DNA of 64,000 nucleotides from Thiomicrorhabdus sp. ZW0627 (GCF_029767005.1 NZ_JARUQR010000001.1:124001-188000), one strand, 5' to 3'. Shown: positions 54,201-62,802, counted from the stretch's first letter. The notes: generated by a model from the letters alone, not told the origin. Program-made: numbers and translations.

Positions 54201-54688
54201 TCCATGACCTGACTGACTCTCTGGTAGCCGCCGTTTTCAAGTTTCTGGGCGAAGGATTCGATATTCAATTGTTCGCCGACGGACAACAGGAAGGTGAACT
54301 TCTGGATGTATTCGTGCGGCACGACCCTTTGCATCAAAGTGGCGATTGGCAGGATCAGAATGCCTTTTTCCGTATCCGGTAGTTGGTACAGGGTTTTGAG
54401 GCGTTCCGAAATGATATCCTGATGCGGCGAGAACTGATCGTAGGGCAGGGTCTCCCATTCCGGAAAATTAAGAAGTGTCTGCGAGCCAAGAGTAAAGAAC
54501 TTCAGCTCGTCGATGAGGCGGTTGGCAGTTTGCGAGTCGGCGGTGAGCACAACTACCAGGCCTGCTGAGTTTAGACTTTGGTTTGCGATGGCAAGGGTTT
54601 GTTCCGACGGGTTCAGGGGCGCCCAGTAAGAGCGGTTGCCTTTAAGCGGAATCGGGTCTAGAGCCAGCAGGGATCTCAATGATTTCAT
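51245..54688 (-). CDS. mfd: Transcription-repair coupling factor Mfd
   Basis: About 1147 residues, full length. It removes stalled RNA polymerase and recruits UvrA. The N-terminal UvrB-like region (about 1-340) precedes the RNA-polymerase interaction domain (IGSPIVHIDHGVGRYQGL) and the translocase with GDVGFGKTE (near residue 630), IDEEHRFG and QLRGRVGRSHHKAYAYM. The C-terminal TRCF domain ends with the family helix IAAIEHMIKSI. ATG at 54688; TTG 54694 is an alternative. csiV begins eight bases after it on the same strand. Confidence 0.96.
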   Translation of the reverse strand: MKSLRSLLALDPIPLKGNRSYWAPLNPSEQTLAIANQSLNSAGLVVVLTADSQTANRLIDELKFFTLGSQTLLNFPEWETLPYDQFSPHQDIISERLKTLYQLPDTEKGILILPIATLMQRVVPHEYIQKFTFLLSVGEQLNIESFAQKLENGGYQRVSQVMEHGEFAIRGSIIDLYPMGSKLPYRIDLFDDEIESIRSFDPETQRSIGQIEDIQLLPAKEYNFTQEGIDLFRQKFKQAFGDDSRTSQLYQSVSESKTVSGLEYYLPLFHEQLTSLFDYLPDNTLFFDFDQIETTIDQVQHDFDERYQIGQHNPDYPILRPEELILSKTEFLTAIKPYHRISLQADKNDKSTTIFDTLTLPPLNVQTDSEYPLARLNAFCDQYKGRVIYSAESTGRRETLMTLLGKHKQHPQIVHNWTEALESDQPYTIVVSPLEHSIHTPELSVICEAQIFGQTVVQKRRRKRKHSDFDAAINNLIELDIGSPIVHIDHGVGRYQGLVTLEIQGESREFLMIEYAGEAKLYVPVTSLHLISRYTGATPESAPLHKLGSDKWEKAKRKAAEKVHDVAAELLDIYAQREARPGYAFQTPEEAYQRFSASFPFEETPDQQQAIEAVIHDMHSARPMDRLVCGDVGFGKTEVAMRAAFIAAYDGKQVAMLVPTTLLAQQHLENFRNRFSDWPVRIEVLSRFQTAKEQKQVLADLEAGKVDIIIGTHKLIQKDVKYANIGLIIIDEEHRFGVRQKEQLKKLRTEVDVLTMTATPIPRTLNMAMNDLRDLSIIATPPAKRLAVQTFVQEWNEDTVREACLREIRRGGQIYLLYNNVDRIEKMVEDMQALIPEAKVDYAHGQMNERELETVMENFYHRRFNILVCTTIIETGIDIPTANTILIHRADKFGLAQLHQLRGRVGRSHHKAYAYMFTAGKSLLTSDAEKRLTAIAKHDTLGAGFMLASHDLEIRGAGELLGDGQSGQIQEVGFGLYSELLDRAVKALKSGKQPELDTTLHTGSEVDLGVPALIPEDYLPDIHTRLVFYKRIASAAADNALYELEVEMIDRFGLLPQQVKNLFAVTQIKLIIEPIGIIKLDGSEAMIRVQFNNQPNIDPMKLIKLIQAYPKNYQLKGQTELKFFDTMPTIESRIAAIEHMIKSIKAD

Positions 54689-54821
54689 GTTCAACGATCA
54701 ATTCTGTAAAAATATCAAAGCTCAATATTTTAAACTACCGTCTGGAGCCGTGGGGACTGAATTGCAATTCTCCTTAGTTTTATGTGGCAGTAGAGAAATA
54801 AATAACAAAGCAAGGAACCTT

Positions 54822-56036
54822 ATGTACGGAAATTGGGCTTTTAGCTGGGTGCAGATCATTGCACATAACAAGGTGGTGTTCGGTGTTGTTTGGGGAGGAC
54901 TGAGTCTGCTTATTGCTGCCGGTGCAATGAATTTACAGCAGCAGGTTTCCGCAGAGTCATGGGGCCTCTTGTTATTGGCGATTGTATTGATGGGGGCGGC
55001 GGTCGCAAAGTTTCTGGATTCGATGAAGACTGCTCTGTTACAAGTCGGATTGAGTCTGTACATATTGGCGATAAGCCTCGGCGCGCTTGGTTGGCTAGGT
55101 AAGTCGTTGGATGCAAATAGTCTGCTTGGGTTGGTGGTGCTTGTTACCATCATGACCAGTAACCTGATTCACATCTTGAGCACTCTGTTGCGTGAGATGG
55201 CGAGAGGCCTGTTCCAGTTCGATGCGGTCGCCGAGGCTTTGAAACTGAATAATTCCCCAATATTTCTGTCCAATTTCACTTCCATGCTCGGGTTTGCGTT
55301 TGCCGCTTGGTATGAGCCGGAACTGGCTGGTATGGCGTGGATTGTCGGCATCGGCGCTTTGATGAGCTATCTGGCGACGCTGACTCTGTTGCCGATGATT
55401 TTATTGAGTTGGCTGCTGGAATTCCGGGTCGGTAACAGTGACGACCGTTACGGTTATGTCTCCGTAGTCAAATGGATGAAGGCGTCGCCGAATAAGGTAA
55501 AGGCGATTACGGGTTTGTTTGCAGTATTGTTTGCAGTTCTTTTGTGGTTGCAAAACGAAGCGCTGCCATCCTTTAACGGGTTATGGGGGGTGGTATCGTT
55601 GCTGCTGGTGCTGTTCACATTGTTTTGGAAAGACGTCAAGCTGTCGCTATTGAATACTTTGTCGAACTTGTTGGCGTTGGTTTGTTCCATTTTAGTATTT
55701 GTTCTGCTCACTCCTGAATCATCGTTGTCTTTGCTGCTGGTTATGATGCCAATGGGCTTAATTGTGGATGACGGCATTCATTTCTTTTCACGCTATGTTC
55801 GGGCTAAGCAGGGCTTGTTTTCCGACCCCGAGTCGGCGGTTCGTTACTCAATGGCGAGTGTCGGTCGTCCGATTTGGATGACGAGTTGGATTATGATGCT
55901 GGGCATGGCGGTTCTGTTATTCAGCGGGCAGACGCTGGTTCAGCAGGCCAGTCTGATGACGATGGCGGCTTTGGTGATTGCCACGTTTATCACGCTTTTT
56001 CTGGTTCCGGCTTACCTTTTGTTCAGGGTGCGTTAG
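54822..56036 (+). CDS. Loopless MMPL/RND-like membrane protein
   Basis: 404 residues from ATG 54822 with AAGGA five bases upstream; a longer open frame begins inside mfd and is rejected. About 12 membrane helices are packed in two similar halves. Each half ends like the TM4-6 unit of MMPL exporters: SNLIHILSTLLREMARGLFQ and NSPIFLSNFTSMLGF in the first; LIVDDGIHFFSRYVRAKQGL and GRPIWMTSWIMMLGMAVLLF in the second. The large periplasmic loops of normal MMPL/RND proteins (about 800 residues) are absent. The proton-relay Asp is kept only in the second half. Divergent from mfd. Confidence 0.75.
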   Translation: MYGNWAFSWVQIIAHNKVVFGVVWGGLSLLIAAGAMNLQQQVSAESWGLLLLAIVLMGAAVAKFLDSMKTALLQVGLSLYILAISLGALGWLGKSLDANSLLGLVVLVTIMTSNLIHILSTLLREMARGLFQFDAVAEALKLNNSPIFLSNFTSMLGFAFAAWYEPELAGMAWIVGIGALMSYLATLTLLPMILLSWLLEFRVGNSDDRYGYVSVVKWMKASPNKVKAITGLFAVLFAVLLWLQNEALPSFNGLWGVVSLLLVLFTLFWKDVKLSLLNTLSNLLALVCSILVFVLLTPESSLSLLLVMMPMGLIVDDGIHFFSRYVRAKQGLFSDPESAVRYSMASVGRPIWMTSWIMMLGMAVLLFSGQTLVQQASLMTMAALVIATFITLFLVPAYLLFRVR

Positions 56037-56277
56037 ATTTCTGGTGATCGAAAATTAATTTGTTCATTAATTAAGATAATTAATATTAGTGATATGTAAA
56101 TTTTATTTTTAATTTAAGGTTCTATAGTCCATTATGCTGTAACGGAAGTTAAGTAGAGCTTGTCAATAAGTAAGCCTAATTAACTACTATTAATAGAATG
56201 TATAACACTGATAAAAAATATAACGAAAATATACATCGCAATTAAATAACGCATAAAAAAATCAGAAGGAAAGAAGC

Positions 56278-57594
56278 ATGGCAACAGTTGTTGTGGTTGG
56301 ATCGAGTACAGGTGGATTACCAATGTCTTACGATATTCGTAAGCATCTGGATAAGGGACATACAATCAAAGTAGTAAACGCCATTGACGAGTTCAATTTT
56401 GTTCCGTCAAACCCATGGGTAGCGGTAGGCTGGAGAAAGCCGGAAGACATCTCTTTCAAACTAGAGCCATATCTGACTCGCAAGGGAATCGAATTCTATA
56501 ACCAGACTTGTACTGGTTTGGATCCTGAAAACAACAAAATTACATTGGACGACGGTACCGAGATGGATTATGACTATCTTATTCTTGCGACCGGTCCTGC
56601 TTTGGCGTTCGATGAAGTAGAAGGTTTCGGGCCTAAGAGCCATGGTGGTAACACAGTTTCGGTTTGTACCACACCTCATGCTGTAGAAGCTTACGACCAA
56701 TGGGAAGAATTTTGTAAAGAGCCGGGACCAATCATTGTCGGTGCGGTTCAAGGTGCATCTTGTTTCGGGCCTGCTTACGAATTCGCAATGATCATGGAAA
56801 CGGACTTGCGTAAGCGTAAAATCCGTAGCCAGGTTCCGATGACCTTCGTTACAGCTGAGCCTTATATCGGCCATTTGGGTCTTGGTGGTGTTGGTGATTC
56901 CAAAGGTTTGATGGAATCTGAAATGCGTGCGAGACACATCAACTGGATTTGTAACGCGAAAGTCACCAAGATTGAAGACGGTATGATGTACGTCGACGAA
57001 CACAATAACCAGGGTGACGTTATCAATCAGCACGAATTGCCGTTCAAATATTCAATGATGTTGCCTGCGTTCAAGGGCTCGAAGTTCTTGCAGGAAATGG
57101 TTGATGCCGATCCGGAGAAAATGGGTGGACCTTTGGTGAATCCACGAGGTTTTGTGAAAGTAGATAAGTTCAGCCGTAACCCGACTTTCCATAACATCTA
57201 CGCTTTGGGTGTAGGGATTGCGATTCCTCCGGTAGATACCAAGTGTCCGGTGCCTTGTGGTACGCCTAAAACCGGTCTGATGATCGAATCGATGGTAACG
57301 GCGATCTGTCATAACATCGAAGCTAACCTTGAAGGTAAGGAGCCTCACGAGGAACCAACTTGGAATACGGTTTGTTTGGCGGATATGGGTGATTCCGGTG
57401 CGGCTTTCGTTGCCTTGCCTCAGATTCCTCCGCGTAACCTGACTTGGGCTAAGAAAGGTAAGTGGGTTCACTTGGCGAAGATTGCATTTGAGAAATACTT
57501 CATCCGTAATATGAAAGCCGGTAACTCCGAGCCGATTTACCAGAAGTACATTATGAAAATGTTGGGTATCAACCGCTTGAAGTCCGATAAATAA
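56278..57594 (+). CDS. sqr: Sulfide:quinone oxidoreductase
   Basis: 438 residues. It is an FAD enzyme on the periplasmic face that oxidises sulfide to polysulfide and reduces quinone. The FAD loop is VVGSSTGGLPMSYDIRKHL. The three cysteines of the Acidithiobacillus-type enzyme are at Cys130 (VSVCTTPHA), Cys162 (GASCFGPAYEF) and Cys366 (VCLADMGDSGAAF). The C-terminal amphipathic anchor (KWVHLAKIAFEKYFIRNMK) is kept. Unlike the A. ferrooxidans sequence as I recall it (TPVPTG), it has Cys323 and Cys327 in KCPVPCGTPKTG. AGAAGGAAAG precedes the start. Confidence 0.93.
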   Translation: MATVVVVGSSTGGLPMSYDIRKHLDKGHTIKVVNAIDEFNFVPSNPWVAVGWRKPEDISFKLEPYLTRKGIEFYNQTCTGLDPENNKITLDDGTEMDYDYLILATGPALAFDEVEGFGPKSHGGNTVSVCTTPHAVEAYDQWEEFCKEPGPIIVGAVQGASCFGPAYEFAMIMETDLRKRKIRSQVPMTFVTAEPYIGHLGLGGVGDSKGLMESEMRARHINWICNAKVTKIEDGMMYVDEHNNQGDVINQHELPFKYSMMLPAFKGSKFLQEMVDADPEKMGGPLVNPRGFVKVDKFSRNPTFHNIYALGVGIAIPPVDTKCPVPCGTPKTGLMIESMVTAICHNIEANLEGKEPHEEPTWNTVCLADMGDSGAAFVALPQIPPRNLTWAKKGKWVHLAKIAFEKYFIRNMKAGNSEPIYQKYIMKMLGINRLKSDK

Positions 57595-57649
57595 TTGCGT
57601 TTGACTGCCTGAACTGGAATCGAATCGGATAGTGATTTGACTCCGGATG

Positions 57650-57680
57650 AAAACACCCTCAACTTAGAGGGTGTTTTTTT
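57650..57680 (+). terminator. Terminator after sqr
   Basis: AAAACACCCTC (57650-57660) and GAGGGTGTTTT (57667-57677) with a long T run. The next gene starts just after it. Confidence 0.92.
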
Positions 57681-57702
57681 TTATTTGCTTTATAATACGC
57701 CC

Positions 57703-58335
57703 ATGAGTTTTGTCCTATCTCTACATTATCTAGATCTGCTTGGAACGGTGGTGTTTGCGTTTACCGGCCTTTTGGCGGCAAGCCGTAAACAGCTCGACCT
57801 GTTCGGTGCAATCGTGATCGCAATGGTAACGGCCATCGGTGGTGGAACTCTCCGCGACGTCATTCTGGGACAACCCGTCTTCTGGATTACCCAGCCGGTT
57901 TACATTTATGTAATTGTCATTTCAGCCCTGTTCATGTTTTTCTATGCTCGTTTCCGACCTGTTCCGATGCGGCTTTTGCTGTTTTTGGATGCGTTGGGAT
58001 TGGCTGTGTTTACCGTGATTGGTTCGCAGAAAGCGCTTGCTTTAGGATTGAGCGATCCGATTGTCATCATGACCGGTATAATGACCGGGGCGGCCGGCGG
58101 GGTGATACGAGATGTATTAGTGGGCGAAGTGCCACTGATTTTCCGAAAAGAGATTTATGCGACCGCATCGTTTATGGGGGCGAGTGTTTTGCTGGTACTT
58201 ATGCAAAACATCGAAAGTCAGGAGTTGGCGATCACCATTTCGATTTTAGTCGTTTTGATAATGAGAATTTCGGCTATTGTATACAACTATAGTTTACCTA
58301 TCTTCAATCCTGTTCACCGTGGTGATCATGACTGA
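57703..58335 (+). CDS. TRIC family cation channel / UPF0126 protein (YicG-like)
   Basis: About 210 residues from ATG 57703; the open frame runs 22 codons upstream through the sqr terminator and is not used. Two repeats of three helices each carry the family signature: AIGGGTLRDVILGQPVFWI and GAAGGVIRDVLVGEVPLIF. Relatives form trimeric K+ channels. Monocistronic, 29 bases before lolC. Confidence 0.88.
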   Translation: MSFVLSLHYLDLLGTVVFAFTGLLAASRKQLDLFGAIVIAMVTAIGGGTLRDVILGQPVFWITQPVYIYVIVISALFMFFYARFRPVPMRLLLFLDALGLAVFTVIGSQKALALGLSDPIVIMTGIMTGAAGGVIRDVLVGEVPLIFRKEIYATASFMGASVLLVLMQNIESQELAITISILVVLIMRISAIVYNYSLPIFNPVHRGDHD

Positions 58336-58364
58336 AACACATCAAACGGAACTTCAAACTGATT

Positions 58365-59615
58365 ATGTTTAAACTGCCTTACGAACTGTTTTTAGGACTG
58401 CGTTATACCAAAGCCAAACGGCGTAACGGTTTCATTTCCTTCATCTCTCTTTCATCGATTATCGGTATTGCACTGGGTGTGATGGCTTTGATCACGGTGT
58501 TGTCGATCATGAACGGATTCCAACAGGAATTGCGTGATCGGATTCTGGGGATGACTGCTCACTTGACACTCACCGAAAGCGATTCGCGTCTGCGCGACTG
58601 GGAGAGCCTGTATCAAACGGTGATTAAATTGCCGGATGTTGAGGGGGCTGCTCCGAACATTATGGAACAGGGGATGCTGACCAGTGGTCGTGAGGTGAAA
58701 GGTGCCGCGATCCGAGGGATTAATCCGGATTACGAAGATCAGGTGGCCGACATCGACAGCAAGATGCTGCATGGCAAACTGGCGGACTTGCATTCCAAGG
58801 AATACGGGATGATTCTGGGGTCCGAACTGGCCGGCAGTCTTGGGGTTTCGGTCGGCGACAAGGTGACTTTGATTGCCCCGCAGGGAACCTTTTCTCCTGT
58901 AGGGATGGTGCCTAGAATTAAGCGCTTTACCGTCATTGGCTTATTTAACGCGGGTATGCACGAATACGACAGTGGATTGGCGATTATTCACATTAAGGAT
59001 GCGCAAAAAGTATTCAAATACAATGACGCTGTCGGTGCTTTACAGCTCCGCATAAAAAACATGTTCGATGTTCGTGAGGTACGCCACGAAATCGCGCAGC
59101 ATATGGATAGACCTTTGTATGTTCGAGATTGGACACAGCAACACGCCAATTTCTTCAAGGCGATCGAGATGGAGAAGCGCATGATGTTCATCGTTTTGGC
59201 ATTGATCATTATGGTGGCTGCTTTCAATATCGTTTCAACCATGGTGATGGTGGTCACCGATAAACAGAGTGATATTGCCGTATTGAGAACGCTGGGGGCG
59301 ACACCGAACAGTATTCAGTCAATTTTCATCATCCAGGGGTTGGTGATCGGTTTGACCGGTGCGATTTTCGGCCTTTTGGGCGGTGTCACGCTTTCTTTGA
59401 ATATCGATGTGATCGTACCGTTTATCGAAAACCTGCTCGGGTTCAAGTTCTTCCCGGCAGATGTCTATTACATCAGCCAAGTTCCGTCCAAGCTGGAATG
59501 GGGTGATGTCTGGTACATAACAGGATTAGCGTTCCTGCTTACGTTGCTTGCCACGCTGTATCCGGCCAGAAAAGCCGCCAAGGTGCATCCTGCGGAGGCT
59601 CTACGTTATGAATAA
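58365..59615 (+). CDS. lolC: Lipoprotein-releasing system permease LolC/LolE family
   Basis: 416 residues, four membrane helices (about 25-50, 270-295, 318-350, 380-400) with a periplasmic MacB-like domain between the first two. Motifs: FLGLRYTKAKRRNGFISFIS at the start and KQSDIAVLRTLGATPNSIQ before TM3. With LolD it extracts lipoproteins from the inner membrane and passes them to LolA. lolD overlaps by eight bases. No second permease gene follows, so it may work as a homodimer like LolF. Confidence 0.92.
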   Translation: MFKLPYELFLGLRYTKAKRRNGFISFISLSSIIGIALGVMALITVLSIMNGFQQELRDRILGMTAHLTLTESDSRLRDWESLYQTVIKLPDVEGAAPNIMEQGMLTSGREVKGAAIRGINPDYEDQVADIDSKMLHGKLADLHSKEYGMILGSELAGSLGVSVGDKVTLIAPQGTFSPVGMVPRIKRFTVIGLFNAGMHEYDSGLAIIHIKDAQKVFKYNDAVGALQLRIKNMFDVREVRHEIAQHMDRPLYVRDWTQQHANFFKAIEMEKRMMFIVLALIIMVAAFNIVSTMVMVVTDKQSDIAVLRTLGATPNSIQSIFIIQGLVIGLTGAIFGLLGGVTLSLNIDVIVPFIENLLGFKFFPADVYYISQVPSKLEWGDVWYITGLAFLLTLLATLYPARKAAKVHPAEALRYE

Positions 59616-60303
59616 GGAAATGGATAAGATGGTACTGTCCGCACAAGGATTGAAGAAAATTTATCAGGAAGGCGTGATTTCAACTCAGGTGCTTAATGGT
59701 GCAGAACTCGACGTTGCGGCGGGTGAAAAGGTCGCGATCATAGGCGCTTCCGGTTCCGGTAAGAGTACTTTGCTTCATCTGTTGGCAGGACTGGATCAGC
59801 CTACCACAGGGGCCGTCTCGTTGATGGCGCAGCCGTTCTCTACTTTGAGCGCAATCAAGCGCGGCCATATGCGTAACAGCCATATGGGATTTATCTATCA
59901 GTTTCACCATTTGCTGCCTGAATTGAGCGCTTTGGAAAATGTAATGGTGCCCCTGAAGATTCGACGTGAGTCTGCTAAAACCGCTCAACAGAAGGCCGAA
60001 GCGTTGTTGAAGCGCGTCGGGTTGGGAGAGCGTATTCACCACAAACCGAGCGAGTTGTCGGGTGGAGAGCGTCAGAGAGTTTCGATTGCAAGAGCATTGA
60101 TTACACGTCCGGCTATCATTTTGGCGGATGAACCGACCGGTAACCTGGATCACGAAACCGCCGAACAGGTGTTTGAATTGATGTTGGAACTGAATCAGGA
60201 ACTACAGACTGCGTTGTTGATCGTTACCCATGATTTGGACTTGGCCAAACGAATGGATCGTCAGCTAAGTTTGGTGGATGGTTTGTTGCATCCAGTTGAA
60301 TAA
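59608..60303 (+). CDS. lolD: Lipoprotein-releasing system ATPase LolD
   Basis: About 231 residues from ATG 59608, inside the end of lolC; later ATGs at 59620 and 59629 are also plausible. It has Walker A GASGSGKST, the Q-loop QFHHLLPELSALENV, signature LSGGERQRVSIARAL, Walker B ILADEPTGNLD and H-loop THD. Energises lipoprotein release. The ABC-F gene begins 12 bases after. Confidence 0.94.
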   Translation: MNKEMDKMVLSAQGLKKIYQEGVISTQVLNGAELDVAAGEKVAIIGASGSGKSTLLHLLAGLDQPTTGAVSLMAQPFSTLSAIKRGHMRNSHMGFIYQFHHLLPELSALENVMVPLKIRRESAKTAQQKAEALLKRVGLGERIHHKPSELSGGERQRVSIARALITRPAIILADEPTGNLDHETAEQVFELMLELNQELQTALLIVTHDLDLAKRMDRQLSLVDGLLHPVE

Positions 60304-60315
60304 GGTTCGGTTTTA

Positions 60316-62244
60316 ATGTTAGCAATCCAAAGTGTTTCCATTCGCGCTGGACTGAAACCGCTTTTTGACGGGGCCAGTCTGACTATCCATCCCGGGCAGA
60401 AAATCGGTTTGATCGGCCAGAATGGCGTTGGTAAAACAACCCTGTTCAAAGCGATTATGGGTGAAGTGCCATTGGAAGAGGGGCAGATATCCATTCCAGC
60501 GAATTGGTTGATCGGGTATGTGGAACAGGAAGTTGCGGATTCAGAACTGTGCGCCTTGGATTATGTCTGTTTCGGCGATACTCAATATGCACAGTTGACC
60601 CGACGGATTAATGAGGCTCAAGAGATCGGTAATCATGATGCATTGGTTCAGGCTTATGACGAGATGGATCGCATTGCCGGTTATGATGTTCCGCAAAAAG
60701 CGCAGCAGCTTCTGGCCGGACTGGGCTTTTCCGTCGAGGACCTGACTAAGTCCATTCAAGCATTTTCCGGTGGTTGGCAGGTTCGTCTTAAGCTGGGTCG
60801 TGCCTTGATGCAACGTTCCGATTTGTTGTTGCTAGATGAGCCAACTAACCACCTGGACATCGAAGCCGTCGCCTGGTTGGTACAATGGCTCAAATCCTAT
60901 CAAGGCGCTGTGCTGATCATCTCCCACGACCGCGACTTTCTCGACCAGGTGGTGCAGGGTATCGCTCATATCCACCAGCAGAAGATTTATTACTACTCCG
61001 GTAATTTCGCCGCATTTGAAAGACAGCGTAACGAACAGTTGATGCAGCAGCAGGCGTTGCACGAAAAGCAGAAGCAGCAAATGCAGCACCTGAAAACGTT
61101 CATCGAGCGGTTTAAGGCAAAAGCCAGTAAGGCCAAACAGGCACAGAGTCGTGTGAAAGCGTTGGAGCGTATGGAACAGGTTGCAGCCGTTCAGGCGACC
61201 AATCCGTTCCATTTCGAGTTTTTCGAACCGAAACACCAGCCTGATCCCATGGCGAGAATCGAATCGGTCGGATTTGGTTATGGTGATAAGCCTATTCTGA
61301 AAGATGCCAGCTTGGTGTTGCGTGCTGGCGATCGAATCGGTCTGGTCGGGGTGAATGGTTCGGGTAAAACGACATTGATCAAATTGTTGGTCGGTGAGTT
61401 GAAACCGAAATCCGGGACTATTCAGATGAGCAAGGGAGTCAGTATCGGTTATTTCGCCCAGCATCAGTTGGAAGCTTTGGATCTGGATCACAGTCCGTTA
61501 CAGCATATGCTGGCATTAAGTGATGAAATAAGTGACCAGCAGGCGCGTGATTTTCTGGGACAGTTTGGTTTTTCGAACGAGCAGACTCTTACGGCGGTAC
61601 GTTCATTTTCCGGTGGTGAAAAGGCGCGTCTTGCTTTGGCGATGATCGTGTACCAAAAGCCCAATCTGATTATTCTCGACGAGCCGACCAACCACTTGGA
61701 TATGGACACCCGTGACGCTCTGGATATGGCTTTGCAGGAATTCAGTGGGGCCTTGATACTGGTCACGCATGATAAGCACTTGTTAGCCAGTATCGCTGAT
61801 CAGTTCTGGTGGGTTCACGAGGGTGAAGTCAGCTTGTATCACGGAGATTTGGAATCTTATCTGCAAACCCGTCTCAAGACCTTAAAGCAGTCACAGGAAG
61901 CGTTGAAAAGCAAAGAGGACAGGCCTGTTCAGAATAAAAAACAGCAGCGCCAGCTCAATGCTCAGCGCCGCAAGCAGCTTGATGTTCAGCTTAAACCGTA
62001 TAATCAGGCGTTGAAGAAGATTGAGAAGCAGATGGATCATGCTCAGGCAGAGTTGGCTAAACTGCACGCTTTGATGGAAGACAATTCAATGTATGAAGCG
62101 GAAAACAAAGCCAGATTGACCGAAGCCATCAAGTTACAGGCCGAATACGAACAGCAGAGTGAAGAGAGTGAGATGGAATGGTTGGAGGTCCAGGAGCAGA
62201 TTGAGCGGATCACCAAAGAATTTGAAGAGCAGGAAGCGGTCTGA
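60316..62244 (+). CDS. yheS: ABC-F family ATPase, YheS-like
   Basis: 642 residues. Two ABC ATPase domains without membrane helices: GQNGVGKTT (near 34) and GVNGSGKTT (near 341), signatures FSGGWQVRL and FSGGEKARL, and LDEPTNHLD twice. The linker between them holds the ABC-F helical arm (EKQKQQMQHLKTFIERFKAK). The C-terminal 120 residues are a coiled-coil extension. ABC-F proteins act on the ribosome E site. An exact ACAGGCCTGT lies in the tail coding region (61919-61928). Confidence 0.92.
   Translation: MLAIQSVSIRAGLKPLFDGASLTIHPGQKIGLIGQNGVGKTTLFKAIMGEVPLEEGQISIPANWLIGYVEQEVADSELCALDYVCFGDTQYAQLTRRINEAQEIGNHDALVQAYDEMDRIAGYDVPQKAQQLLAGLGFSVEDLTKSIQAFSGGWQVRLKLGRALMQRSDLLLLDEPTNHLDIEAVAWLVQWLKSYQGAVLIISHDRDFLDQVVQGIAHIHQQKIYYYSGNFAAFERQRNEQLMQQQALHEKQKQQMQHLKTFIERFKAKASKAKQAQSRVKALERMEQVAAVQATNPFHFEFFEPKHQPDPMARIESVGFGYGDKPILKDASLVLRAGDRIGLVGVNGSGKTTLIKLLVGELKPKSGTIQMSKGVSIGYFAQHQLEALDLDHSPLQHMLALSDEISDQQARDFLGQFGFSNEQTLTAVRSFSGGEKARLALAMIVYQKPNLIILDEPTNHLDMDTRDALDMALQEFSGALILVTHDKHLLASIADQFWWVHEGEVSLYHGDLESYLQTRLKTLKQSQEALKSKEDRPVQNKKQQRQLNAQRRKQLDVQLKPYNQALKKIEKQMDHAQAELAKLHALMEDNSMYEAENKARLTEAIKLQAEYEQQSEESEMEWLEVQEQIERITKEFEEQEAV
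61919..61928. repeat. ACAGGCCTGT palindrome, in-gene copy in yheS
   Basis: Encodes part of a non-conserved linker (EDRPVQ) just before the coiled-coil tail. Confidence 0.8.
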
Positions 62245-62292
62245 AACAGCCGGAAAGAATTTTTAGTTAAATATCCGGAGTTTCGCAGATGC

Positions 62293-62321
62293 AAAAAAGG
62301 CCTGAATTTCAGGCCTTTTTT
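62293..62321. terminator. Bidirectional terminator between yheS and DUF2892 genes
   Basis: AAAAAAGGCCTGA (62293-62305) pairs with TCAGGCCTTTTTT (62309-62321) around ATT. The stem contains AGGCCT, as in the dispersed repeat, but not the full 10-mer. Confidence 0.9.
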
Positions 62322-62345
62322 GATTTCGGAGAAACGAAGCGGCGC

Positions 62346-62549
62346 TTATTTGAATGCGATACCGTGCTTCATTCCGAATTTACGAAGGAATTTAACCATC
62401 GGGCAGAATCCGGTAATGCCTGCAAACAATAAGTTGGCACCTACGAATCCAGTTAGGTAAATCCATTCAGGTGAGTGATATACGCTCAAGATTGAGCTAC
62501 CAAGCACCATGGTTCCGGCTACTAATAAAATGATTTTTTCAATAGTCAT
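62346..62549 (-). CDS. DUF2892 family small membrane protein
   Basis: 67 residues with two membrane helices and a C-terminal GITGFCPMVKFLRKFGMKHG typical of DUF2892 (related to the membrane part of YgaP). Role unknown, often linked with rhodanese and sulfur genes. No rhodanese domain here. Upstream to tig is an AT-rich gap without recognisable genes. Confidence 0.85.
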   Translation of the reverse strand: MTIEKIILLVAGTMVLGSSILSVYHSPEWIYLTGFVGANLLFAGITGFCPMVKFLRKFGMKHGIAFK

Positions 62550-62802
62550 GCTATGTCCTTGAATTTGTCAGGTATTTCTTGGTTGAATTTAAAGAAATAT
62601 CTGATTGGTCTATACAAAAAAATTATCGAAATTCTAGCACTTTTTTCGTGCTCGACAAAGTGTTTAGAAATATTTCTTGTTGTTTTTATTTGTTTTTCTT
62701 TAATTTTTTTCAATAAAAAAGTATAATTTTGCACCTTATTTATAGCTACTGTGGTTGAATACACACTAGCTTATTTTAATAACCAAACTTTGAGAAAAGA
62801 AC

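Noticed and set aside
54636-54821. N-terminal extension of the MMPL-like gene back into mfd
   Set aside because: The extra 62 residues overlap the mfd start on the other strand, look unlike membrane-protein sequence and lack a ribosome site; ATG 54822 has AAGGA.
62546-62764. 72-residue reverse-strand open frame before tig
   Set aside because: Very AT-rich, no ribosome site, no family features, and it overlaps the upstream region where the tig promoter is expected.
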